Part shown: positions 20,516 to 31,130 of the stretch, in pieces
Position numbering within the stretch: the first letter of the stretch is position 1
How the letters are laid out: every line of letters begins with the position of its first letter
Assembly (NCBI GenBank): GCA_947184155.2
Contig: CAMXCT020000277.1
Span: 1 to 64,000, forward strand
DNA from: Cladocopium goreaui
Taxonomy: Eukaryota > Sar > Dinophyceae > Suessiales > Symbiodiniaceae
DNA length: 64,000 nt
Reading direction: 5' to 3'
The notes under the pieces: model-generated
Database searches by the model: none
Seen by the model: only the letters and a program-made list of their open reading frames with translations
What the model was told of the DNA's origin: nothing
Made by a program: the position numbers and the translations under genes

Positions 20516-20885
20516 AATTCTTTGTGAATCCTCATAAAAATGTTTGAGGAACCCTACCCACCCACACCTTGAATGTTCAAAGTAGCGGTAACATATAACT
20601 TAACATCAGAACAGGTTGATGCAAGTGACACCGCAGGATGCATAGACTTGATCACTTGTGATGAATGTTTGTTTTGGCAAGCAATTTGTGAAAAATTTGG
20701 AATGCCAAAAAATATCACAGTGTTTGTGATTTAAGAGTTGTCTGAAAATAAATTGTCAGATTGCTTCAGACAGACTCTAGAAAAAATGCCAGAGGCTTGA
20801 GCAGCTTTTTTGTGAGCTTGGACAGCATCACAAAAATTTGTTTGCTTTGGAAATAAGGCTTTCATCTTCTTCGAAGAGTTTCAGC
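20516..20885 (-). repeat. Split direct repeat A2 of YR element 1 (370 bp)
   Basis: Matches A1 at 28418-28788 apart from one base substitution near 20627 and one A-run indel. Its right end abuts B1 directly, giving the circular-type junction cagc/ttatttcc. Confidence 0.93.
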
Positions 20886-21249
20886 TTATTTCCTCATTAC
20901 CAAAGCGCAGCACAAGCCGGCAAGACACAGATGTGATTTCAGTATATCTTCTGACATGGTAGTTTATTATATGTATGTTAATCATATATAGATCGCCGCG
21001 CTATGCCGGGTTACGTCGTGCGCCAACGAAATCGAAACATCGAAACACGTCAGCAAAAATCAAACATGCAAAACTGACAGCAAAAATTCGACAAACCACG
21101 CACTTGCAACACTGACATGTTGTGTCAATCTGAGATGAACTGCACCAAACGATTCCTATCAGCAGCACCTTTTTTCATCGAGGACGATGGGGAAAGATCT
21201 CAGGATTGTATGCTGGACGCCTATGAAGGTAGGCTTTGGTTTCCAGTAC
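20886..21249 (-). repeat. Split direct repeat B1 of YR element 1 (364 bp)
   Basis: Partner of B2. The last codons and stop of the RT ORF (21221) lie inside this repeat. Confidence 0.93.
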
Positions 21250-24200
21250 ACCCGAAGCCATCCCCTGTTTCCTCAAAGTGTACTGGAATCTGGATTTTGG
21301 TTCTGCTGCAGTGCTGCAAGAGAGGATCGCTGAAATCCATACGCGAAGGCTTGTCTGAGGGGTTGCTGTGACTCGGCACGCGTCCGAACCATGACAAGAT
21401 TCTAAAGCGACTCTCAAGACCAACAAAGTTTTTGGTAAACACTCTGGCAAACCTAGTTGCTCCAACACCCTGGATATACGCTGACCTGGCTGCGTCGTTG
21501 TCTAAATAGAAGACCACAGGTGATCCTGAAATGAAATGGCTCCAAGCACTGATGGCTAGAAGTGGAGGAAGGACTTCTAGCTCATATATTGGGTGTTGCG
21601 AATCAACCAAAAGTTTATCAAGCAAAGTTTGTTCAAGCTCTTCTCCAAAATATGATGTTGCCACGCCGCATGGGCTAATGAGAATGCCACCCACCGTTGC
21701 AGGACGGTCGGAGGTCGGTTCATAGGCTCCATCCGTGAAAATAATCCAAGCTGTACAAAGCGATTTATTGATCACCAACGGTCGGCTTTCAACAAGCAAT
21801 CCCTGCAAACTTGCTAGAGCCCCTCGCAACTCCCCTGCCAAACGCAAGGTCTTCTCAGTGGAATGACACGCAAGTGAAAGAATTTTTACAGCATGATTCA
21901 TCTTTCTTCCAAAAACAAATGCATTAAACCATACCAGTCTGCCATGTAGACGTTCAAGCTCCTTCGGAGTGGTGTTGCCTTTTGCTATCAAAGAGTTAAT
22001 GGTCGCGACCAACTCAGCTCTGCGGCTCTCAGTGTGCTGTAAGCAAAAGCTCCCACTGCAGATATTCTTTAAATCGAATTCGAGACCCAGTGTCTTGAAC
22101 GTCTCATTGAATGGGGGCGCTTTGTCCCCTTCAGTTGCAAAATCAAAACCAAGCATGCGAAAAAGCGCTTCAATGTAAAAGGTCACGTTGTCCTCTTCGG
22201 TATCAGTGCATATGGCAGTGTAGTCATCAAAGAAAGCAGACCAGATCAGATCTAGTCCATGGTGGCCAATGTGCGCCAAGGCGTTTGATACACGGAGAAA
22301 ACTGGTCACACTTCCCGTGGCTCCAAAAGGTAATGCAGTTACTCCAAATAAGCCATGGCCTCCCTTCGGGTTCTTTACACAAACTTGCAAGAAATCGGAG
22401 TGCCACTTGTCAACTCCAAACTGCTTGTAGGCTGAACGCAAGTCAAACGTTCTGCCTTTCAACTTTGGAATATTGCCATCTTGGTGATCATCAAGCAAGG
22501 TTGCCAGATACGCACAGAGTTCGTCTACAGCCTGCACTCGAAGTCTTTCACGCATGCCATACGTGTGGTTTATCCGGCTGACGCTGAAATCGTCAATCAT
22601 CCTGACTTTGGATTTCTGTTGCAGGCCAAATCGCTTAGCAACTGAGCAGTTCTTGGAGGAAGATGCCGGTTTCAACCATCCCTTTTCAACTTCAGCCCAA
22701 GTTTCCGCCCATACATGGTCTGTTGTCTGATCTGCTGGAGCCTCTTCTACTGACCTGATGATCCGGGCATTTATCCCAGGGGCCATCTTGACCAGTTGTT
22801 CCACTGAAAGTTGAGGTCGTCGAACGTCAGGTTCGAACACTCCAGTTTTGGGCGCCCATCCTGTGAGCTGGAAACCTGATATTATATCGTCCACTATTCC
22901 AACATCTGGATAGTTTAAATCAAGCAGAATCTCTTTGAGCAGCAATAGGCGCTTCCCCTTGAGGATCGTGCGCAAGTGAATAGGCATGCTTTGATGGAGC
23001 TGTTCTTCATCCGCTCTCAGTTCCAAGGAGCGCTTTAGCCATTTCTTCATGAAGGAAGCGCGCTTGGCAAAGCGTCTTTCGGGCCTGCCATGCACCAAGT
23101 CTCTTAGCAACGCTCGAACTGTAGTCGGCACTCTGGCGACCACATCCCTCGGATGCCCTTTTGCAACTGCTTCTCGAATGAAATCTTCAGGTTCCCTTGG
23201 TATTCCAAAATGCAAAATTTCTCCTGGCTGCCCATCACTCCAGCTGTCATGCGCTGTCAGGCCCGCTGCACTGGCTGAATTGTCATCCCAGGAAATACCC
23301 CCATTGGTGAGAGAACGATGACAAATGCGTGAACCTTTTGGTAGGTTCTGTAAAACTTCTTGAATGATGTGTTCAGAATTCAATGGAAAGAGAATAGAAC
23401 GATAGGCTTGAAATTCCGATACCAACGGTCTGAGACGCTTGCCACGTGGTTGTGTTGTAAATATTTGTCGTTTGGCCAGGTTCGGATGGTTATCCAGTTG
23501 TTCTGTCAAATCAGATGGAAAATGAAAATTGTATTTGACTGCTTCTTCTTTCAAAATGCAAGCTATTCGATGACACAACAGTTCTGGGTAAGCCGCTTCA
23601 CCTGCCGTTGGAAAAATTTGTTTTCCCGTCTCATCAATGTAAGGCGCCCAGCTGGCGTGTTGATGTTGCTGATCGCACAATAAATGCAATGACTCAAACA
23701 TGTCTCGCTCCAAATGTCGAGGATTGCAACTTAACCAATGTGTGAACTTGTTGCGTTTCCCTCCATGCATGCAATGTTGAAACTCACAAATATGAAATTG
23801 AGGCAAATCATCCAGAAATTTGCGAACAAAAGAACACTTCCAGAAAAGTGAGTTCTTGGGATTTTCAATACTAATGCTGACATTCAATGAAATTACGAAT
23901 TTTGCCAAAGACAACATAGCAATGTAACTTTGATTTGCAGCATTGACCCTTGCTTTGTTTTGCTCGCTCAGTCCTGGCAGACCGTCCGGAAACGTGTCTG
24001 ATCGCAAGGGTGGAGGTCCAGGCGCTTTCTCACGCGCCCTGGACGCTGTTCCGCAGCTCGGTGCAAAATGCACGTGCAAGAGCTCTTCCTTTTCAGCCTC
24101 GATGTATTGCAAAAGTAGTGCGAAGTCCTCTGAGTTTGTGACATCACACTTGTAAATAGCAAAATTTTCAGCCCTTGTTTCATCTTTGTCAACAGCTGTC

Positions 24201-24433
24201 ACTCTGAATCCTGCATCTCTGCATGCTCGAGATAGTCGGCAGCTGCCAGAAAAAATTTCCAAAATCAAACAGGACCGCTTTGAATTCTTCAAACAGGGAC
24301 CCTCGCTAACAAACTCAGCTGAGGGTCCAAAAATTTCTTTTGTGGAAGCAGTTGACTGACTTGTTTGCAAATCGCATCCACCAGCAAGCTCTTTGCCGTG
24401 AGGTTTCGGCTTGGAGTCCAAATTGCCATGCAT
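21221..24433 (-). CDS. Methyltransferase-like domain / reverse transcriptase / RNase H (YR element 1)
   Basis: About 1070 residues from the ATG at 24433 (the frame opens slightly upstream at 24466, and this ORF begins 70 bp after the Gag stop). A methyltransferase-like N-terminus has LEIFSGSCRLSRACRDAGF at about residue 59 (SAM-loop-like), APSCGTASRAR at about 126 and IENPKNS at about 193. A linker of about 270 residues follows. RT carries FDLRSAYKQFGVD and the catalytic FFDD box (about residue 734). RNase H has IFTDGAYEP (about 898), ELEVLPPL and YLDNDAARSAY, with a SNPSDKPSR tail. The RT/RNase H type matches DIRS-order elements. In classical DIRS1 a methyltransferase domain lies after RNase H; here it is N-terminal. 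Frame intact. Confidence 0.88.
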   Translation of the reverse strand: MHGNLDSKPKPHGKELAGGCDLQTSQSTASTKEIFGPSAEFVSEGPCLKNSKRSCLILEIFSGSCRLSRACRDAGFRVTAVDKDETRAENFAIYKCDVTNSEDFALLLQYIEAEKEELLHVHFAPSCGTASRAREKAPGPPPLRSDTFPDGLPGLSEQNKARVNAANQSYIAMLSLAKFVISLNVSISIENPKNSLFWKCSFVRKFLDDLPQFHICEFQHCMHGGKRNKFTHWLSCNPRHLERDMFESLHLLCDQQHQHASWAPYIDETGKQIFPTAGEAAYPELLCHRIACILKEEAVKYNFHFPSDLTEQLDNHPNLAKRQIFTTQPRGKRLRPLVSEFQAYRSILFPLNSEHIIQEVLQNLPKGSRICHRSLTNGGISWDDNSASAAGLTAHDSWSDGQPGEILHFGIPREPEDFIREAVAKGHPRDVVARVPTTVRALLRDLVHGRPERRFAKRASFMKKWLKRSLELRADEEQLHQSMPIHLRTILKGKRLLLLKEILLDLNYPDVGIVDDIISGFQLTGWAPKTGVFEPDVRRPQLSVEQLVKMAPGINARIIRSVEEAPADQTTDHVWAETWAEVEKGWLKPASSSKNCSVAKRFGLQQKSKVRMIDDFSVSRINHTYGMRERLRVQAVDELCAYLATLLDDHQDGNIPKLKGRTFDLRSAYKQFGVDKWHSDFLQVCVKNPKGGHGLFGVTALPFGATGSVTSFLRVSNALAHIGHHGLDLIWSAFFDDYTAICTDTEEDNVTFYIEALFRMLGFDFATEGDKAPPFNETFKTLGLEFDLKNICSGSFCLQHTESRRAELVATINSLIAKGNTTPKELERLHGRLVWFNAFVFGRKMNHAVKILSLACHSTEKTLRLAGELRGALASLQGLLVESRPLVINKSLCTAWIIFTDGAYEPTSDRPATVGGILISPCGVATSYFGEELEQTLLDKLLVDSQHPIYELEVLPPLLAISAWSHFISGSPVVFYLDNDAARSAYIQGVGATRFARVFTKNFVGLESRFRILSWFGRVPSHSNPSDKPSRMDFSDPLLQHCSRTKIQIPVHFEETGDGFGCTGNQSLPS

Positions 24434-24502
24434 CGTGGCGTCCTGCTCGCCCAACGGCTTGGCCAAAGGTCTGCAAGGACTCCGACTGCGATCTCTATTT
24501 TG

Positions 24503-25702
24503 TCAAGAAGCCTTTTCGCCATGGCAATCTGCCGCACCATGGCCCGGCTTCAAACATTTCATGCACGTATGATACCCAAAACGGCATCGGCCATTTTTCG
24601 TTGCGTTGCGGCATCCCTTTTTCATGTTCTTGTGCCAGCAAATCGGCTTTCCATCCTTGGTTTTTGTATGGAGACCCTGCAACTCAGCCGGCACTTGGCT
24701 CGGTGCCTTTGGGGCATCCGTCTTTTGCTTCTTGTTGAAGTTGTTCCTGTTTGGAGATCCTTGTACCGGCGTTGTAGCTGGTGCCGCTCTTTTCTCAATC
24801 CTCTGAATTGGAGTGAGGTGCACATTGACCCTAGGGTCATTCATCAGGCGGCGTACCTCCTGGTCAAGTGGAGGATCTTGGTCAGCTGATGGAGCCTTTA
24901 ATGGACCCGTGTACTCTGCTGCAAGGAGGAGGAACATTTCTTGGTCTGCACGGAGCAGCTGGTCAATCGTGATGGGGTTGAAGTTTGGCACTGTGTCTGC
25001 CATGAGGGCCCGAAAGGGCTTGTTGCTCCAATCGGTGTGCGTGTCCCAAGAGATGAGACCCACCAGATCCATTGCTAACCCACGCCTTTGCAGGGCGTAC
25101 ATCAATCGCAATTCGGTGCCCACGTCTATGGTAGCCAAACTCTGGCTGGCGATGGCCTTCAAGGCCCCCTGTTCGATCGTCACCAACTGCTTCTGTTTTG
25201 TTTTTGTATCTTGTTGTATCTCTTGATCTCTGGTCCCACACTTCGATGGTGCAAGGTACACCAGGGATCCACTTTCCACCATCTGGAAACAGGCATCGAT
25301 CAGCGCATGTGACGCCTGTTGCTCATGGCGATGGCTGATGCCTGTGATCTTGGCCTGCTGCACAGCCAGACGTCTTTGCTTCTCGACAAATGGCAAACTG
25401 CGCCCAGGTTCTGACAGGTCCTGGGCAGAGGAATGTTGTTGCAAATCGACCATCACCAATGTCACTGCTTCAAAGTGAATGCGCTTGACCACAGCAAGGT
25501 CGGCCAAAGTGGCCGGGCCGCCCATCAAGCGGTCTGTGAACCTCTGCATGTCATCGTCAGCTGGTGCACTCTGAGGAGTTCCCACAGCAAAGGCCAATGT
25601 AGAAAACGTTGTAATGCCAGCATCACCAAAAACACCATGAAGACCATCCCGTAACTCGTTGCATCTCTTCTCAAACGATGCTACTGAGTCCACCAGAGCC
25701 AT
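24503..25702 (-). CDS. Gag-like protein with C-terminal Cys/His motif (YR element 1)
   Basis: 399 residues from the ATG at 25702. An alpha-helical N-terminal body is followed by a central block (VGTELRLMYALQRRGLAMDLVGLISW) shared with the Gag of YR element 2 and with the fragment at 1690-2300. A basic Pro/Lys/Asn-rich linker leads to a tail with a CxxC-type array: CWHKNMKKGC...CRFGYHTCMKCLKPGHGAADC, a CCCH-like finger merged with a CCHC knuckle. Expected role: binding element RNA in the particle. It sits between the recombinase ORF and the RT ORF, 69 bp before the latter. Confidence 0.85.
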   Translation of the reverse strand: MALVDSVASFEKRCNELRDGLHGVFGDAGITTFSTLAFAVGTPQSAPADDDMQRFTDRLMGGPATLADLAVVKRIHFEAVTLVMVDLQQHSSAQDLSEPGRSLPFVEKQRRLAVQQAKITGISHRHEQQASHALIDACFQMVESGSLVYLAPSKCGTRDQEIQQDTKTKQKQLVTIEQGALKAIASQSLATIDVGTELRLMYALQRRGLAMDLVGLISWDTHTDWSNKPFRALMADTVPNFNPITIDQLLRADQEMFLLLAAEYTGPLKAPSADQDPPLDQEVRRLMNDPRVNVHLTPIQRIEKRAAPATTPVQGSPNRNNFNKKQKTDAPKAPSQVPAELQGLHTKTKDGKPICWHKNMKKGCRNATKNGRCRFGYHTCMKCLKPGHGAADCHGEKAS

Positions 25703-26349
25703 GCCCTACTACGCAACGTGTCTGACGGTTCAAACTTGATTAGCATTTTTCCGTGCTATGTTTCTTTCTGATGGGCCTACACTTGATTTGTTTTTCTGTG
25801 CTCTGGTTTTATGACCTTTTGATAAATGGGTGGAACTTCATGACGTTACCAAAAGACAAAAATGATTCCATCACTACACGGTGATCATTGTGCCAAAAAA
25901 CGATCACTATTTTATAGTGAAAAAACGTCCAGTTCCATCAAAAGATTCATGCTCTTGTCTTGGCTTCAATAAGGTTCAGCGACTTTTGTGGTGCATAAAA
26001 AATTCTTGCCACATCAGTTTTTACCCGCCAGCACTTTAGTGCCTGAGAAAAAGACGGACTGAAATGTGTATTGATTCATGTGAGCGATTGCACAACGTGT
26101 CACAGCAAATGTTGCAACTCAAAAGCCCAAAAAACAATGCAAGCAAATTCACATGACCGAAGTGACACTCTAACTCTGATTGGTTCAACGTTTGGAGATG
26201 GTGTCATCCATGAAGCCTCCAGGAACCATAAACGTTTCACTTCACATGTGTCTGTTGCTGGACATTTTGATTTTGAGATTGCAACTATGATACAGTTTGA
26301 CACGAAGTTCACTCACACAATTTTATACCCAAGTGCAAGGCGCCGAAGG
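25703..26349. other. Intergenic region of YR element 1
   Basis: 647 bp between the recombinase stop and the Gag ATG. No coding support on the element strand; several cactat/atagtg and cggtgatca-type short inverted repeats near 25870-25925. It may hold an internal promoter, but none was recognised. A plus-strand frame (26071-26625) runs antisense into the recombinase gene and is not credited. Confidence 0.4.
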
Positions 26350-28437
26350 TCAAGTGTCGTATTCTGGTTTGTGCTTCCAGCACTGATGGCAACAAGGCGT
26401 ATCAAATCGCGCCTCGCTCGCAACATCATATCGCCCCTGCACAATTGCACGGCCACAAAGCATGATCTTTTCGTTTTGTTTCTCCATCAAATGCAGAGTC
26501 TTATACTTGGTGTGTTGAATGAGCTTCAAGGAGTCTGGAACCGTTGGCAGCCGCATCACCCTCGAGGCACCAGAACAACGGGCCCCTGCTTCATCTTCGC
26601 TGGGCGAAGTTGTGAGGACATCTGAGTCTGAACTGCTACCACCAGCGGTCTCATGTTTGACATCGTTTGTCTCGGCTTCATCACTGTCAATGACTATGAT
26701 GTCATCGTCCAACTTGTTCGGTTGCACCGGTCCAACCAGGTCCAAACTGTTGTCACCAAAACCAACATCTGCAAAGTCACTGCCAATGTCAGCATGTCCA
26801 GTCGAGACGTCCTTGAAGCGGCCACTCCTGGATTCATCAGGGCAAAAACGGCCCAACCTGACATCTAGAAGCAGCTTTTCCAGAACCCTGATGGGTCTCG
26901 CCATTGCATCGCGACTGTAAACAATCGCTGACTTCATGAAAGAGACATGTCCACCTAAGGCCATTCGATCGGCCCATTCATCACCATGTTTTGCCAACCA
27001 GCTCAATAATGTGCACTTGCAACTGTGCGATGTCAATCGTCTCCCATCAAGGTTCACCCCTTTTGAGCTGAGAATCAAACGCAACCACTGCTTCATCTCG
27101 TCTGTACTCAAGGGCCTTTTTGTCGGTAGCCCATCTGAGTTGGGAGCCGGCAGCGTCGGTAGGCCCAGCGTGAAGTCGATCCCAAGCTTCAGCCTGACAT
27201 CCAGCCATGCCTGAATCCAAGGATCTGCAGTGATTCCCAAATTTGGGGCAACAGCTGTCAAGAAGGTATTTCGGAACGCTGTGGACTCCTGACATTTGTG
27301 GACTGAAATGTGCAACTCCACGTAGGCTGTAAATCCAGTGAAGTCTGTGTCAACTTCCATGGTTTCCGCATGCTGCATATCCATCCAGCGGCTTCTGCTG
27401 TAAACTGCAAAAAGCACTGTGCCAGCAAAAACACGGTTCCATGAGTCTTCACACTGGTCCAGCAAAACTGAGTGAAGCACGAGCAGCTCACTGACTGTAA
27501 AAGGATGGGCCTGCCTCTTTGGTCCAACATTCCTCATGCCTACTGCTCCAATGCACCGTCTTGATGTCGTGACAACTGCAAGTTCAGGAAGCCCTACCAC
27601 ATGTTGAGCAAAATTTAAAGCCTGCACAACACTCTGCAAATTGGATGTAGTCGCACCTGAATCACGAAGTCCACAGAGGAAGCTGTAGAATCCAGGCTCG
27701 GTTCCTGGGAAAGTCTCTCCAACGTCCTTCAGGTGGCACATGAATCTCAAAAAAGAATGGCATCGTTTGAGCAATGTCTGTGGTGCCTTCTTCGCAAAAA
27801 TATCACGTAACATCCTCAACTGATGTGAAATGTCTCCAACCTGTTTCAACTGAATGACAATGCCGCACTCTGGAGGAAGCTGCAAGAGAACATCTAGCCA
27901 TCTTCTAAGTGCAATCTGAAACTTCGAGTCCCTCATCTCCGTCCAACTGTCATCACAACTGGATCTGACAATTTGATGCCATGACGTTGCATCTGAGGAC
28001 TGAGCTCTGTGCCGCTTGTCATGGTGCTGCTGTTCTCCAGATGAGCTGTTGTACAAAATAGGAGGAGGCATGGGACGCTTCAAAATTACAGGCTGTATGC
28101 TAGAAAACTTCTTGCCACCAACAACATGTTTCCAGCAGCCTCTGTCCCAGGGCAAAACCACAGGTGATTCGGCAGGCAGTTGACTCCAAGCTTTGGAAAA
28201 CGTCAATTGATAGCCATGCATGAAGCTGAAAAAGGTCCAGACAATGCAAACCAAGCCAGTCACTGTAGTTCGTCGACGCCACATGGATGGCCCGCACTGA
28301 AAACTACCCAGCAGTTGCAATTGTTTCAAAAAATGAGACGTCTGAAAAGAAGTTTGCAAAACAGTTGATGAATTGAAGGTTACAACAACAAACTTCAAAA
28401 TAACAGAACCCCCATGCAATTCTTTGTGAATCCTCAT
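26350..28437 (-). CDS. Tyrosine recombinase (YR element 1)
   Basis: 695 residues from an ATG at 28437 that lies inside terminal repeat A1; later ATGs (for example before WRRRTTV) are alternatives. The C-terminal half has the tyrosine recombinase signature: an Arg in the box I region (YSRSRWMD, about residue 348), HSCKC in the box II HxxR/K position (about 469), then GGHVSFMKSAIVYSRDAM, where the Tyr (about 504) is the likely nucleophile. The N-terminal half has a helical core-binding-like region. An acidic Ser/Asp-rich C-terminal tail and a short Cys-containing end (CGRAIVQG...CCHQCW) follow. Expected role: integrating the circular cDNA. Frame intact. Confidence 0.87.
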   Translation of the reverse strand: MRIHKELHGGSVILKFVVVTFNSSTVLQTSFQTSHFLKQLQLLGSFQCGPSMWRRRTTVTGLVCIVWTFFSFMHGYQLTFSKAWSQLPAESPVVLPWDRGCWKHVVGGKKFSSIQPVILKRPMPPPILYNSSSGEQQHHDKRHRAQSSDATSWHQIVRSSCDDSWTEMRDSKFQIALRRWLDVLLQLPPECGIVIQLKQVGDISHQLRMLRDIFAKKAPQTLLKRCHSFLRFMCHLKDVGETFPGTEPGFYSFLCGLRDSGATTSNLQSVVQALNFAQHVVGLPELAVVTTSRRCIGAVGMRNVGPKRQAHPFTVSELLVLHSVLLDQCEDSWNRVFAGTVLFAVYSRSRWMDMQHAETMEVDTDFTGFTAYVELHISVHKCQESTAFRNTFLTAVAPNLGITADPWIQAWLDVRLKLGIDFTLGLPTLPAPNSDGLPTKRPLSTDEMKQWLRLILSSKGVNLDGRRLTSHSCKCTLLSWLAKHGDEWADRMALGGHVSFMKSAIVYSRDAMARPIRVLEKLLLDVRLGRFCPDESRSGRFKDVSTGHADIGSDFADVGFGDNSLDLVGPVQPNKLDDDIIVIDSDEAETNDVKHETAGGSSSDSDVLTTSPSEDEAGARCSGASRVMRLPTVPDSLKLIQHTKYKTLHLMEKQNEKIMLCGRAIVQGRYDVASEARFDTPCCHQCWKHKPEYDT

Positions 28438-28788
28438 AAAAATGTTTGAGGAACCCTACCCACCCACACCTTGAATGTTCAAAGTAGCGGTAACATATAA
28501 CTTAACATCAGAACAGGTTGATGCAAGTGACACCGCAGGATGCATAGATTTGATCACTTGTGATGAATGTTTGTTTTGGCAAGCAATTTGTGAAAAAATT
28601 TGGAATGCCAAAAAATATCACAGTGTTTGTGATTTAAGAGTTGTCTGAAAATAAATTGTCAGATTGCTTCAGACAGACTCTAGAAAAAATGCCAGAGGCT
28701 TGAGCAGCTTTTTTGTGAGCTTGGACAGCATCACAAAAATTTGTTTGCTTTGGAAATAAGGCTTTCATCTTCTTCGAAGAGTTTCAGC
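28418..28788 (-). repeat. Split direct repeat A1 of YR element 1 (371 bp)
   Basis: Matches A2 (20516-20885). The outer end meets Copia sequence at 28788/28789 (gtttcagc then gttcacac). Confidence 0.93.
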
Positions 28789-30088
28789 GTTCACACTGTC
28801 AGGTGTCTCCGCAAGAACCCTAGAACAGAACATCGCTGTGACAGCATTCTTCTGATCAACCTGGTTTCTCAGGACCTCTCGTCCACTCAATCCTGTGCCA
28901 TCCAACTTCGAATGCAAGTTGTGCATCGCAATCACGTACCTTGAACTGGCTTCCCAGCCAACCAAACTGTTGACCACGTCAACACCTGCTTTCCCCAATT
29001 CGAGTCTCAGTACCGCAAGACCTTCTTTCAGCTCACGGACTCCACGCTCCACTGAACCAACAGTATCATGGTTCTGGGGACCTGCTTTGCTGACGGTAAA
29101 TTCTCTTGGAATACCAGCTCTTCTCAACGTCGTCCCGAGTTCATCGGACGCATCTGACCTGAAATCAATCGGCTTTGGATCTCCAGACAACAGTCCAAAC
29201 TCTGCCAAGATCTGGCGGACATGTTGGCCGGTGGTGTCAAGACTCTCGCTCACAGCGCAGACACCCAACAAACCACTGAAACAGTGACGAAACAACAAAA
29301 ACTTGTACTGCGATCCAACTGTTCCCAAGAACATGAAGTCAACCTGTACCTCAAGCAAGCGCTCTTTCAAATCTCGCCTGGGTGCTCTGGAAACACCACG
29401 GCCCTGTTGACATTCCAAACAATGAGGGTCATACGGATAATGGCCTCTCAAGATGTGTTGACGCAGTCTCTCCTGGGTTGACAACTCAACCGCACCTACC
29501 ATACCAACAGTCAAGCCTTGCCCGGTCCTCACTGACTCCATTGGCACATCAACTTCCATCGGCATGTAGGTATCCTTCACAGCAGGAACCTGAGATGTTG
29601 TCTTCTTGGCTCTCAGCCAGGGACATCCTCCCCACAACACCACATCAGTAATCACGGTATTCGACTCTTCATGCCAAAGATAGGTTTCACCTGGCGACTG
29701 AACAACTGTCCATCCACGCTTCACAAGCTGGGTTGTGCTCACAATGTTGTGGCTGGTGGAGCCTACGCAGCACTTCAAACGAAAGTTCTGAGACTTCTTG
29801 GAACCAGATCCCGTCTCAAACGCAACTGTCACCTGAACTTCACCTCTCATGGTGACTGCAGACCCATTGGCTGCATAGTAGGTGTCCATCACCTGCTCTT
29901 CTGCGCTGCACTTATAGTAGGCCTTGAATTGCTCAGACAGCACTGAGACAGCTGCTCCACTGTCAATCAACCACCATCGCCACTCATCATCCGAATGTTC
30001 AACTGAAGAAATCAATGGCATCAGCACCTCACCTTGTGCTGGAGCAGCTTCCTGCCCATTCTCCTCTGCCAACTCGTGCATCTTTCCC
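28789..30088 (-). CDS. Copia protease-integrase segment
   Basis: Open from the junction at 30088 to the junction at 28789; the apparent stop at 28765 lies in the inserted YR element. Aspartic protease motif LIDSGAAVSVLS is at about residue 38 of the frame starting at 30081. The integrase zinc finger HILRGHYPYDPHCLECQQ is at about 205-225. The integrase core is VQVDFMFLG (Asp), FRSDASDEL (Asp) and GSVERGVRELKEG (Glu), giving a D,D,E set. The segment processes the polyprotein and inserts cDNA. Its N-terminus continues Gag (39308) and its C-terminus continues the RT ORF (20075) when the YR elements are ignored. No internal stop is seen. Confidence 0.92.
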
Positions 30089-30486
30089 TTATAGTTTGTT
30101 AACTGCCCTTGTCATGTTATATCTTATTCACCAAACTCTGTTTATCAAACACATTTATGTGCCCAGACCTTTCACCTTTGCGTTGCCTCTTTGCGCAGGG
30201 GCCATGCTTAATCTTCGCTTCACTTGAAACGTCGCACTTTCGAGTAAAATAAAAATGACATGTAAAACGCACAGCATTGTTTGGATGAGACATCACTGAA
30301 AAAGCACAACTGGATGAAAGAGTAAAAACACATCACGACCAATCAGCAATGCTTTGTCTTTTTCACTTCAGCGGACAAGGGGTTGTTTCTGATTCATTTC
30401 CACCAGCGGTTGGAGATCTGCATAGATCGGCTGGTTTGCATGGGCGATAGAACAAAACGTATTCCATCTATTTGGCATTTATCCCC
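30089..30486 (-). repeat. Split direct repeat B2 of YR element 2 (398 bp)
   Basis: Equal in length to B1 at 31128-31525 and differs at only a few bases (for example ctgtttat versus ctgcttat and ccatctat versus ccgtctat). The 34 bp from 30487 to 30520 separate it from A2. Confidence 0.95.
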
Positions 30487-30520
30487 AGGGAGGGAAAACG
30501 AGGGTCACGAGTTGGGCGGG

Positions 30521-31130
30521 TCAAAATCTTTCATATCTCAAACATTTGTTTGAGATCCCACCCACACCACCCTCTTGAACATGAATATAACAGGTGGCAT
30601 AAATGAATCCTATTCGGAATGTCACCATGTGTGAATGCATGTTGTCACAAGATTCCCTGAGCATTGGGGAATGATTTGAAAACATCCAATTAAAATATGT
30701 TTGGAAATTGCACACAGTTTGAGTGGTTTCTGTTTCAGGAACCCTTCAGATTTGCTTATGCCATCTTATTTGTTTATGTTCCGTTGGTTTCTGTTTCACA
30801 GCAACCATTTGGATTTGCTTCGCATGCATCTGGATATTCCATGGGTTTCTTTGAAACCTCAAATAAAAACATCTTTATTAACGCGTGTCAAAGACGCTCG
30901 CATAAGGAGGAGTTGATCGCACTAGACAACTTACGCGTTTTGGTTTGGCGTTGCGACGCGTGGACATTTGCGCATCGAGCCTCTTACTTAGTCAGGGGCA
31001 AGGGAAAGAGAAGGCACAGGTGAAAGATAAACAGAAGTTCGAGGCTTGCACAAGACAAGGGAGTGCTTGCAAAACAAGCACAACAGTTAACTAACTATAA
31101 ACCGCTATTGACGAGTCAACTGCAAACTTA
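30521..31130 (-). repeat. Split direct repeat A2 of YR element 2 (610 bp)
   Basis: Equal in length and almost identical to A1 at 38698-39307 (difference seen: gaggcttg versus gagacttg). It overlaps B1 by the shared TTA. The short ORFs in it recur identically in A1 and are not credited as genes. Confidence 0.95.

Larger units (their letters stand above)
20076..28788 (-). mobile_element. YR (DIRS/PAT-like) retrotransposon 1, inserted in Copia
   Basis: 8.7 kb. On the minus strand the order is A1 (28788-28418), tyrosine recombinase, Gag, methyltransferase-like-RT-RNase H, B1 (21249-20886), A2 (20885-20516), a 76-bp spacer, B2 (20439-20076). This A1-body-B1-A2-B2 pattern is the split direct repeat layout known for PAT/Ngaro-type YR retrotransposons, which integrate via a circle without target duplication. 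The repeat copies differ by only a few bases, so insertion is recent. The flanks are Copia integrase on one side and the RT segment on the other. Confidence 0.88.

Noticed and set aside
26071-26625. Plus-strand 184-codon ORF
   Set aside because: Half overlaps the recombinase gene antisense; no motif.
30697-31023. 108-codon plus-strand ORF identical at 38874
   Set aside because: Lies within the A repeats of YR element 2 and is duplicated with them.
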